DNA of 7,089 bases from Actinomycetes bacterium (GTDB lineage: Bacteria; Actinomycetota; Acidimicrobiia; Acidimicrobiales; Palsa-688), in NCBI GenBank assembly GCA_021819345.1, contig JAKARG010000166.1, forward strand, positions 1 to 7,089. The letters are read 5' to 3'. Both the position numbers and the translations under genes were made by a program. The first letter of the stretch is position 1, and the number at the start of each line of letters is the position of its first letter. Below the pieces are notes generated by a model, which did not search any database, was not told the origin of the DNA, and saw nothing but the letters and a program-made list of their open reading frames with translations. Of this stretch, positions 1 through 4,853 are shown piece after piece.

Positions 1-782
1 TCTGGCAGACCGCGACGCACCGGGCCCGGGTCGGCCAGGCGGCCCGGGTCGACTGCTCCCTCGTCGTCGACGAGGCCCAGAACTTCCTCCACCTGCCCCG
101 CTCCTTCGACGAGATGCTCGCAGAAGCCCGGGGATATCGGCTCTCGATGGTCCTCGCCCACCAACACCTGGGCCAGCTCCCCCGAGAGCTTCGAGACGCC
201 ATCTCCGCCAACGCCCGCACCAAGGTGTGGTTCTCCATGTCCCCCGAGGACGCCCACGTGCTCTCCCGCCACGTCGCCCCCGAGGTCTCCGAGCACGACC
301 TCTCCCATCTGGGCGCCTATGTCGCAGCCGCCCGCCTCGTCGTCGACAGCGAGGAGACCCCCGCCTTCACCCTTCGCACCCGGGCCGCCCCGGAGCCAGA
401 TCCCGGCCGGGCCGAGGCGGTGCGCGCCGCCAACCGGGAAAGGCACCACCGGCCCCCCACGCCGGCAGCGAAGCCCCTCGCCGGGCGGACGCTGCCTGCA
501 GGCACGAGGACCGCCGGCGGGAAGAGGCAAGGGCTGCGCGCCGCCGACGAGACGCTGCATGCGATCGCCGCGGCACAAGCTGGTGCCGACACCACCCCGG
601 CTACCCCCGCTGACCCCGCTACCCCCGGCCATGTCCGCAGTGGGCTCCACCATGGGCTCCATGAAGGGCTCCACCATGGGCTCCGTCGCTCACTGGAGCC
701 CTCGGACCCGCCTGAACCACCACCACGAGGCGCCGGGGAGGGCTCCGCCGCGTCGGCGGACTCGAGGGGTGGGGGGGTATGA
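1..782 (+). CDS. Conjugation coupling-type ATPase (TraG/TraD/VirD4-like), C-terminal part, 5' end outside window
   Basis: The reading frame is open from the left edge (first full codon at base 3) and gives 259 residues. The visible part begins just before a Walker B strand (LVVDEAQNF, residues 20-28). It continues with the block typical of the TraM-recognition region of TraG/TraD-type ATPases: an aromatic/acidic helix, EARGYRLSMVLAHQHLGQL (41-59), then a segment around SANARTKVWF and the acidic PEDAH motif (81-85). Family knowledge: these are hexameric membrane-associated motors that bring DNA to a type IV secretion channel and use ATP to pump it. The Walker A half is outside the window. From about residue 127 the protein becomes a Pro/Ala/Gly-rich tail containing a tetrapeptide repeat (GLHH/GLHE/GLHH/GLRR), probably disordered. 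The stop overlaps the next start codon (ATGA). It could instead be a VirB4/HerA-like ATPase, but the post-Walker-B block fits TraG/TraD better. Confidence 0.85.
   Translation, partial: WQTATHRARVGQAARVDCSLVVDEAQNFLHLPRSFDEMLAEARGYRLSMVLAHQHLGQLPRELRDAISANARTKVWFSMSPEDAHVLSRHVAPEVSEHDLSHLGAYVAAARLVVDSEETPAFTLRTRAAPEPDPGRAEAVRAANRERHHRPPTPAAKPLAGRTLPAGTRTAGGKRQGLRAADETLHAIAAAQAGADTTPATPADPATPGHVRSGLHHGLHEGLHHGLRRSLEPSDPPEPPPRGAGEGSAASADSRGGGV
642..689 (+). repeat. Four-unit 12-bp tandem repeat inside the ATPase tail
   Basis: Four consecutive 12-base units start with GGGCTCC (642, 654, 666, 678). Units 1 and 3 are identical, so the 19-mer at 642-660 recurs exactly at 666-684. The repeat is in frame and encodes GLHH, GLHE, GLHH, GLRR. 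A looser Ala-Thr-Pro repeat (GCTACCCCC-like 9-mers) lies just upstream at about 599-628. The repeat keeps frame, so it looks like expansion of a disordered tail rather than a DNA regulatory site. Confidence 0.9.
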
Positions 783-1855
783 GCGTGGCTGATGATGCCG
801 GCCGGAGGCCGGTCGGCACTGGGCCGGCTGGTGCTGGGTCGGCCGGTGCTGGCGGTGCTGGCTCGCTCCGTGCCGCTGGGCCAGGGTCGGCTGGTGGCGG
901 TCGTCCGCTCGGCCCGGCCGCCGGCCGGAGCGCATCCGTCCTGCCAGGTGCTCCGGCGCCGTCAGGCGCTCCGCATCGCCTCTCGCCGGCACACAGCGGC
1001 GCTGCGCTCCGCTCCAGGTCATCCGGAGGTGCTCGCCGTGGCTGGCAGGACGTCGAGGCTCGGCTGCTCTCGATCGTCGGCCGGCTCACCGAGCGCGACC
1101 GCCAGCTCTGCCGGCTCCTCGACGACCACCGGGTCCTCACGACGGCCCAGGTCGCAGACGTCGGCTTCGCCGGGGAGCGCCGGGCGCGGATGCGCTTGGC
1201 CGAGCTGTACGCGCTCTGCGTCCTCGACCGCTTCCGACCCCAGGCCTGGGGGAGCCCGTCTCCGTTCCACTGGGTCCTCGGCCCGCTCGGCGCAGCGCTC
1301 GTCGCCGCAGAGAGCGGCACCGACCCCGCCGATCACACCTGGCGCAGGAGCCTCGCGCACGACCTCGCAACCAGCCAGCGCCTCGCCCATCTCGTCGGGG
1401 TGAACGGCTTCTTCACCGGTCTGCTGCGCTCGGCACGCACCCGGCCCGGCAGCGAGCTGGTCGAGTGGTGGTCCGAGCGGCGCTGCGCCCGGGAGTGGGG
1501 CGAGGTCGTCCGCCCCGACGGCTACGGGATCTGGAGCGAGGCAGACGCGACGCTGCCGTTCCTCCTGGAGCACGACAACGGCACCGAGCGCCTGGAGCGC
1601 CTGGCGGCAAAGCTCCCCGGCTACGCGCGCCTCGCGGCCGCAGCCGGGCATCCGAACTGGGTCCTGTTCAGCTTTCCAAGTCCCCGGCGCGAGCGTGACG
1701 CCCGCCGGGTGCTCGCCCACCACGGCGTTCCGGTCGCGACCTGCGTGCGCCACGCGGGCAGCCCCCCCGACGCCGCCATCTGGCTCCCCGTCGCCTCCGG
1801 CACCGCGCGCCTGCGCCTCGCCCAGCTCGCCGACGTTGCGCTCCCCCAAGCGTGA
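779..1855 (+). CDS. Replication-relaxation family protein
   Basis: This 358-aa protein starts at the ATG of an ATGA overlap with the ATPase gene, so translation is probably coupled. Residues 1-88 are a low-complexity Gly/Ala/Pro/Ser leader. The conserved part starts near residue 90: a winged-helix-like region (LLSIVGRLTERDRQLCRLL, then HRVLTTAQVADVGF and RRARMRLAELYAL, about 97-150), then a C-terminal half with RPDGYGIW (245-252), FLLEHDNGTERLERLAAKL (261-279) and a final NWVLFSF strand. This matches the Pfam 'replication-relaxation' family found on actinobacterial plasmids and integrative elements, usually beside conjugation ATPases. The biochemical role of that family is poorly known. The Asp-X(n)-Glu-X-Asp...Lys pattern (D247, E264, D266, K278) resembles a PD-(D/E)XK-type nuclease core, which is my inference only. 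The stop codon overlaps the following GTG start by four bases. Confidence 0.85.
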   Translation: MSVADDAGRRPVGTGPAGAGSAGAGGAGSLRAAGPGSAGGGRPLGPAAGRSASVLPGAPAPSGAPHRLSPAHSGAALRSRSSGGARRGWQDVEARLLSIVGRLTERDRQLCRLLDDHRVLTTAQVADVGFAGERRARMRLAELYALCVLDRFRPQAWGSPSPFHWVLGPLGAALVAAESGTDPADHTWRRSLAHDLATSQRLAHLVGVNGFFTGLLRSARTRPGSELVEWWSERRCAREWGEVVRPDGYGIWSEADATLPFLLEHDNGTERLERLAAKLPGYARLAAAAGHPNWVLFSFPSPRRERDARRVLAHHGVPVATCVRHAGSPPDAAIWLPVASGTARLRLAQLADVALPQA

Positions 1856-2835
1856 GCGTCGCCCTCGACGACACCACCCCGGGGCTCGCCGCCAAGCTCG
1901 CGGCGGCAGCCGGCGGGCTCGTCCTACTCGTGGCCATCCTGGCCGCGGGGGCGGGGGCGGGGATCGCCTCGCTCTTGGGAGGCGGGAGCGCCGCAGCGTC
2001 CGAGGCCGCGACGACCGAGATCCCCCCGGCGATGCTCGCCCTCTACCAACAGGCCGCGGCGAGCTGCCCGGGGCTTCCCTGGAGCGTGCTCGCCGCCATC
2101 GGCACGGTCGAGTCTGACAACGGCACCTCGACCCTCCCCGGCGTGCACACAGGGGCGAACAGCGCCGGAGCCGAAGGGCCGATGCAGATGCTCGCAGCCA
2201 GCTTTGCCGCCTACGACACCCCGGTCCCGCCCGGCGGAGCCACACCTCCTTCGCCCTACGACCCCGCAGACGCCGTCTACGCGGCGGCCCGGATGCTGTG
2301 CGCCGACGGGGCGAGGGACGGGGCGGACATCGAAGCGGCCGTGTTCTCGTACGACCACGCCACCTGGTACGTCGACGAGGTCCTCGCCCTCGCCCAGTCC
2401 TACGGCGAGACCGCCGCCCAGACCGTCACGGCGGCGAGCGCAGGCGGCGCCGCGCTCGACTGGGCGCTCGCGCAGGTCGGGACGCCCTATGTCTGGGGCG
2501 GGGAGACCCCAGGGGTTGGCTTCGACTGCTCGGGGCTCACCCAGGCCGCCTACCGTGCCGCCGGCATCAGCCTGCCGCGCAGCGCGCAGGCGCAGTACGA
2601 CGCGGGGCCGCTCGTGCCGGGCGGCCAGCCGCTCCAGCCCGGCGAACTCGTCTTCTTCGGGGAAAGCGTCACAGCCGTCGACCACGTCGGCATCTACGTC
2701 GGCGTCCAAGACGGCCAGAGCGTCATGGTCGACGCGCCGCATGACGGCGCAGACGTCCGGGTCGAGCCGTTCCCCGACGTCGTCGGCGATGCCTGGGGCG
2801 ACGAGATCTACCTTGGCGCTACCCAGCCGGGGTGA
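1852..2835 (+). CDS. Membrane-anchored lytic transglycosylase - NlpC/P60 (C40) peptidoglycan hydrolase
   Basis: This 327-aa protein starts at a GTG (1852) forming a GTGA overlap with the upstream stop. Residues 18-43 form one hydrophobic segment (GGLVLLVAILAAGAGAGIA), so the enzyme should sit outside the cell, tethered to the membrane. Residues 70-185 are a soluble-lytic-transglycosylase-like domain: catalytic Glu87 in GTVESDNG, the AEGPMQML motif (107-114) and SYDHATWYVDEVL (166-178). Residues 198-325 are an NlpC/P60 domain: FDCSGLTQAAY with nucleophile Cys226, DHVGIYVG with His278, and MVDAP, where Asp294 occupies the usual third-triad region. Together these would cut both glycan strands and peptide stems. 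Next to a conjugation ATPase, the likely role is local opening of the wall for the transfer channel, as for VirB1-type hydrolases of Gram-positive conjugation systems. Confidence 0.9.
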   Translation: MSVALDDTTPGLAAKLAAAAGGLVLLVAILAAGAGAGIASLLGGGSAAASEAATTEIPPAMLALYQQAAASCPGLPWSVLAAIGTVESDNGTSTLPGVHTGANSAGAEGPMQMLAASFAAYDTPVPPGGATPPSPYDPADAVYAAARMLCADGARDGADIEAAVFSYDHATWYVDEVLALAQSYGETAAQTVTAASAGGAALDWALAQVGTPYVWGGETPGVGFDCSGLTQAAYRAAGISLPRSAQAQYDAGPLVPGGQPLQPGELVFFGESVTAVDHVGIYVGVQDGQSVMVDAPHDGADVRVEPFPDVVGDAWGDEIYLGATQPG

Positions 2836-2847
2836 ACGGGCTTCGAC

Positions 2848-2870
2848 GTCGGCGTCCAGCCGTCGCCGGC
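2848..2870 (+). terminator. Possible hairpin after the left operon
   Basis: GTCGGCG (2848-2854) can pair with CGCCGGC (2864-2870) around a 9-base loop, with one G-U pair. It lies 12 bases after the hydrolase stop, at the point where the plus operon meets the minus-strand cassette. No T-run follows, so an intrinsic terminator is only possible; in such GC-rich DNA short stems are common by chance. Confidence 0.25.
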
Positions 2871-2932
2871 ACTACACATCCCAGGACCGAGGCCGCGATT
2901 GAGATCACTCCTGGCGGTCAGTTCGGGCCAGC

Positions 2933-3085
2933 TCAGCTCAGGGTCGCCAGAGCGACCACACCGCTCAGCACGCTGAGCACCGTGTGGGCGGTCTGCCACT
3001 TCTTCGACTTGATCCCGTGGGCCACCACGATCGCACCACCGACGGTGGCGATCGCCCCGAGCATCTTCAGATCCTCCTTGTCCAT
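2933..3085 (-). CDS. Small two-helix membrane protein (50 aa)
   Basis: A short gene, easily missed, encodes 50 residues starting MDKEDLKMLGA and ending VVALATLS. It has a charged N-terminus, a hydrophobic segment at 9-25, a basic turn (GIKSKKWQ, 24-31), and a second hydrophobic segment at 35-49, so a membrane hairpin is likely. The start at 3085 is preceded by AAGGAGGTGA (3096-3087), a full match to the anti-Shine-Dalgarno. It begins 54 bases after the stop of the RHH/zinc-ribbon gene on the same strand, so the two are probably cotranscribed. A second Shine-Dalgarno lies inside codons 3-5, eight bases before Met8, so a 43-aa form is possible. I recognise no family. A holin-like or small regulatory membrane protein would fit the shape, but nothing in the sequence proves either. 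Confidence 0.75.
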   Translation of the reverse strand: MDKEDLKMLGAIATVGGAIVVAHGIKSKKWQTAHTVLSVLSGVVALATLS

Positions 3086-3086
3086 C

Positions 3087-3096
3087 TCACCTCCTT
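3087..3096 (-). promoter_or_regulatory. Ribosome binding site of the 50-aa membrane protein
   Basis: Read on the minus strand this is AAGGAGGTGA, complementary over ten bases to the 16S rRNA 3' end. The core AAGGAGG ends four bases before the ATG at 3085, which is closer than usual. A second copy, AAGGAGG (3079-3073), lies eight bases before the in-frame ATG at 3064. The strength of the site is the main reason to accept this very short gene. Confidence 0.8.
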
Positions 3097-3139
3097 CATC
3101 AGCCTGGCGCCCTTCGCGCGGGAGGTCGTCGTCCTCACT

Positions 3140-3613
3140 TCACTTCGAGGCCAGGTAGGCGACTCCGAGCACCGCCCCAAGCGCTCCGACGAGGAACATC
3201 AGCTCCCGCTGGTCGAGCGTCGGCGACGTCGCAGCCGGCGCGATGAGGCTCGCCAGCGCCTGCGAGCAGCGCGGGCATGCCCCCGCCCCGAGAAGGTCGT
3301 AGCCGGTGATCGGCATATGGCACTTCGGGCAGGTGCCAACCTCGCGCCCGGCGCGCTCGGCGAATGCCTTCACCGCTGCGAGCTCGGCCTGCGCGGCGTG
3401 AAGGGCAGCCTCCGTCACGTTCTTCGCTGCGGTCACCTCCGCCAGGCTCTTCTCCAGCCCGGCGATCGAGCGCTCATCGGAGACCGCGGACAGACCGCGG
3501 TCGAGCAGGTCGACGACCGCCCCGGTCAGGGTCGCGCCGCGCTGGGCGGCGTAGGCGTCGCACGCCTCCTTCAACGCCGTGGGGACTCGGGCGTAAACCA
3601 CCTCGGTAGCCAT
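3140..3613 (-). CDS. RHH-like / coiled-coil / zinc-ribbon protein with C-terminal membrane anchor
   Basis: This 157-aa protein starts at the ATG at 3613. A longer in-frame start at 3673 would add 20 residues, but it lies upstream of the promoter-like -10 element and is less likely. Residues 1-45 (MATEVVYARVPTALKEACD..., GATLTGAVVDLLDRGL) resemble a ribbon-helix-helix DNA-binding fold: one short strand followed by two helices. Residues about 47-90 form an Ala/Glu/Lys-rich helix, probably a coiled coil. CPKC (95-98) and CPRC (113-116) form a four-cysteine zinc ribbon. After a short linker, residues 138-154 (LMFLVGALGAVLGVAYL) are a membrane helix ending in ASK. A DNA-binding domain tethered to the membrane by its tail is unusual. 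It may regulate its own promoter, or tether element DNA near the transfer machinery; both are inference. The RHH call rests on pattern only. Confidence 0.8.
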   Translation of the reverse strand: MATEVVYARVPTALKEACDAYAAQRGATLTGAVVDLLDRGLSAVSDERSIAGLEKSLAEVTAAKNVTEAALHAAQAELAAVKAFAERAGREVGTCPKCHMPITGYDLLGAGACPRCSQALASLIAPAATSPTLDQRELMFLVGALGAVLGVAYLASK

Positions 3614-3638
3614 GTCAGAGACGCTAGCATATTTGACA
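3613..3638. promoter_or_regulatory. 26-bp imperfect palindrome, candidate operator
   Basis: The sequence has the form TGTCA-N5-GCTAGC-N5-TGACA. The outer arms and the inner GCTAGC share the same centre (3625/3626), and 10 of 13 half-site positions match. It covers the -10 element of the minus-strand RHH/zinc-ribbon gene and touches its start codon, where a bound protein would block transcription. RHH proteins generally bind inverted repeats and often repress their own genes, so autoregulation is the natural guess. Confidence 0.55.
3626..3631 (-). promoter_or_regulatory. -10 element (TATGCT) of the RHH/zinc-ribbon operon
   Basis: On the minus strand TATGCT matches the TAnnnT pattern. It ends 12 bases before the ATG at 3613, so transcription would start about five bases before the ATG, giving a leaderless or nearly leaderless mRNA, common in actinobacteria. 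No Shine-Dalgarno precedes this ATG, in agreement. No convincing -35 box is seen at 16-18 bases. The element supports the start at 3613 over the longer one. Confidence 0.5.
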
Positions 3639-3691
3639 GGCTTCGCAAGCACCGTCTGTCCTTGTCCCGCCATCCCGAGGGGTGTGGTCGT

Positions 3692-3716
3692 CCCAGGAAC
3701 GCCCCCTGCTCCTGGG
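3692..3716. repeat. Hairpin-forming inverted repeat in the divergent intergenic region
   Basis: CCCAGGA (3692-3698) and TCCTGGG (3710-3716) form a perfect 7-bp stem with an 11-base C-rich loop. It lies between the divergent RHH/zinc-ribbon and resolvase-like genes. It could be a protein-binding site, part of a transfer origin or a leader-RNA structure. The same hexamer pair CCAGGA/TCCTGG recurs at 2881-2886 and 2909-2914, but CCAGGA is frequent in this DNA. Confidence 0.5.
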
Positions 3717-3726
3717 ATCGGCGCGA

Positions 3727-3758
3727 CGGGATCCCGGCACCGAGACCCGAACCGGGTC
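3727..3758. repeat. Palindrome plus tight hairpin in the divergent intergenic region
   Basis: CGGGATCCCG at 3727-3736 is a perfect 10-bp palindrome. Eight bases later, GACCCG-AAC-CGGGTC (3744-3758) forms a 6-bp stem with a 3-base loop. A TTTT run follows at 3765-3768, so on the plus strand this loosely resembles a terminator or attenuator ahead of the resolvase-like gene, although the T-run is six bases from the stem. The rest of the 263-base gap (3614-3876) shows no clear promoter for the plus-strand gene. Confidence 0.4.
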
Positions 3759-3876
3759 GCAGGCTTTTCTCCGAGGCATCTCGCTGCCCTGCCCCTGCCC
3801 GACGCGCCGAAGGCCTTGCGTTGCGAGCCCGAGGAGAGGTCTCATCCATTCGACGCCGCCGATGGAGGGAGCTGCG

Positions 3877-4260
3877 ATGTGGCGAGTCGCCATCTACGGA
3901 CGAGGGATCGAGGGGCGCGCTGGAAGACGCGCGCTCGACCGCCGGGTCAGCGCGCTCGCCGCCGAGGTCGCCCGCCGGCCCGGCTGGTGCCATGTGGCCA
4001 CCTACCTCGACCAGTCTTCCGGCCGCCTGCGCCCGGGGCTCGCCCGGCTGCTCGCCGACGCGCCCGTCGGCTTCGACCTGGTCGTCGTCGACGGCTACGA
4101 GCAGCTCTGTTCGAACCACCACGAGCTCGCCGCGACCGTCGAGCGGCTCCGATGGGCCGGCGTCGAGGTCGTCGTGGCGCGCCCGTCCCGGGGTCGGCGG
4201 CTGGCCAAGCTCGTGGCGAACCTTGCCCTCGCCGACTTGGTCAGCGAGGCCGCTCGCTGA
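3877..4260 (+). CDS. Stand-alone resolvase-fold protein, apparently lacking the catalytic serine
   Basis: This 127-aa protein starts at the ATG at 3877, five bases after GGAGGGAG (3864-3871); an ATG at 3862 is possible but poorly placed. The fold follows the N-terminal domain of serine recombinases in order: first strand WRVAIYGRG (2-10), a helix with LDRRVSALAAEVARRPGW (20-37), HVATYLDQSSGRLRPGLARLL (39-59), FDLVVVDGYEQL (66-77) and LRWAGVEVVVARPS (91-104). Key positions differ: the serine of the YxRxS motif is Ile11 (Arg9 is kept), and the later LDRLxR motif reads YEQLCS (74-79), losing its Asp and both Arg. The RPGL motif (52-55) is intact. No C-terminal HTH or zinc domain follows, so it is unlikely to catalyse recombination. 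A binding or structural role in the element is possible; the function is unknown. It converges with the prepilin peptidase gene, 29 bases away. Confidence 0.75.
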   Translation: MWRVAIYGRGIEGRAGRRALDRRVSALAAEVARRPGWCHVATYLDQSSGRLRPGLARLLADAPVGFDLVVVDGYEQLCSNHHELAATVERLRWAGVEVVVARPSRGRRLAKLVANLALADLVSEAAR

Positions 4261-4289
4261 GCCCTCAGCACCCGCCGCTGCAGTACCGC

Positions 4290-4853
4290 CTAGCGCGCCA
4301 GGACCACGGCGAGGAGCGCGCCCGCGGCCATGAACGGCGCCATCGGCACGGTCAGCGGGGGCCCCCGGCTGGTGAGCCGCAGGACCAGCACGCCGAGCGC
4401 GCCGAGCGCGAAGGCGGCGAGCGTCCCGGTCGCGACCGCCGGCCAGCCGAGCCAGCCGAGGTATAGCCCGACGACGGTCGCCCACTTCACGTCTCCCATC
4501 CCCATCCCCGACGGGAAGGCCATCCCGAGGGCGAGGTAGAAGCCGCCGAGCGCGAACCCGGCGATCCCGGCGCGAACAAGGGCCCACCACGTACCGTCGA
4601 GGCCCGAGGCGAGCGCGAGGAGCAGACCGCCGACGAGGAGGCCGGCTGCTATGGCGCAGTTGGGGACACGGCGGGCGAAGAGGTCGGTCGCGCTAACCAC
4701 CGTTGCGAGCGCACCGAGGCAGAGGTAGGCGCCAAGGGCCGGGGTGAAGCCGAAACGCACGACGATGGCCGCTTCGCAGGCCGCGCCGGTGGCGCAGGTG
4801 GCGGCGACCCGGGCGGGGGTGTCGATGCCAGGAAGCCTCCGGCGCTCGGTCAC
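4290..4853 (-). CDS. A24 family prepilin peptidase (short, Tad/CpaA-like)
   Basis: A GTG start at 4853 overlaps the upstream stop as GTGA, giving 187 residues; the open frame extends further upstream, but there it only shadows the LysM/BTAD gene. The protein is almost wholly hydrophobic, with about six membrane segments. The two catalytic aspartates of the aspartic prepilin peptidase family are visible: Asp57 in SATDLFARRVPN (54-65) and Asp121 in the GxGD motif GMGMGDVK (116-123). The C-terminal VPMAPFMAAGALL (169-181) matches the conserved proline-rich end of the family. It lacks the N-terminal cysteine-containing methyltransferase domain of PilD-type enzymes, as expected for TadV/CpaA types. 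Role: cleaving the leader peptide of Flp/Tad-type pilins at the membrane. No pilin is inside the window; the substrate should be encoded beyond the right edge or elsewhere. Confidence 0.88.
   Translation of the reverse strand: MTERRRLPGIDTPARVAATCATGAACEAAIVVRFGFTPALGAYLCLGALATVVSATDLFARRVPNCAIAAGLLVGGLLLALASGLDGTWWALVRAGIAGFALGGFYLALGMAFPSGMGMGDVKWATVVGLYLGWLGWPAVATGTLAAFALGALGVLVLRLTSRGPPLTVPMAPFMAAGALLAVVLAR

Noticed and set aside
1019..2245. Minus-strand open frame of about 400 codons opposite the replication-relaxation and hydrolase genes.
   Set aside because: It is Arg-rich and spans two well-supported genes and their overlap; a GC-driven shadow frame.
2881..2914. CCAGGA/TCCTGG pair matching the hairpin at 3692-3716, as possible ends of a mobile cassette.
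   Set aside because: The shared sequence is only six to seven bases, CCAGGA is frequent across the window, and there are no target duplications or transposase.
2832..3158. Plus-strand 108-codon frame starting with a GTGA overlap after the hydrolase, continuing the coupling pattern of that operon.
   Set aside because: Its product is Ser/Pro-rich without a domain and runs antisense to the 50-aa gene, which has a perfect ribosome site. The GTGA may be chance, but it is the best of the rejected frames.
3633..3638. TTGACA on the plus strand as a -35 box for the resolvase-like gene.
   Set aside because: No acceptable -10 follows at 16-18 bases, and the hexamer is better explained as the arm of the palindrome.
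3740..3765. tRNA T-arm-like sequence on the minus strand (GGTTCGGGTC) as a tRNA remnant or attachment site.
   Set aside because: The stem encloses the wrong loop size, and no acceptor, D or anticodon arm can be built around it.
3682..3876. N-terminal extension of the resolvase-like gene from an ATG at 3682.
   Set aside because: The extension is Arg/Pro/Cys-rich, crosses the hairpins and has no family similarity; the ATG at 3877 has a proper ribosome site directly before the first resolvase strand.
4261..4289. Bidirectional terminator between the convergent resolvase-like and prepilin peptidase genes.
   Set aside because: Apart from a CTGCAG palindrome, the 29 bases hold no stem-loop or T-run that I can support.
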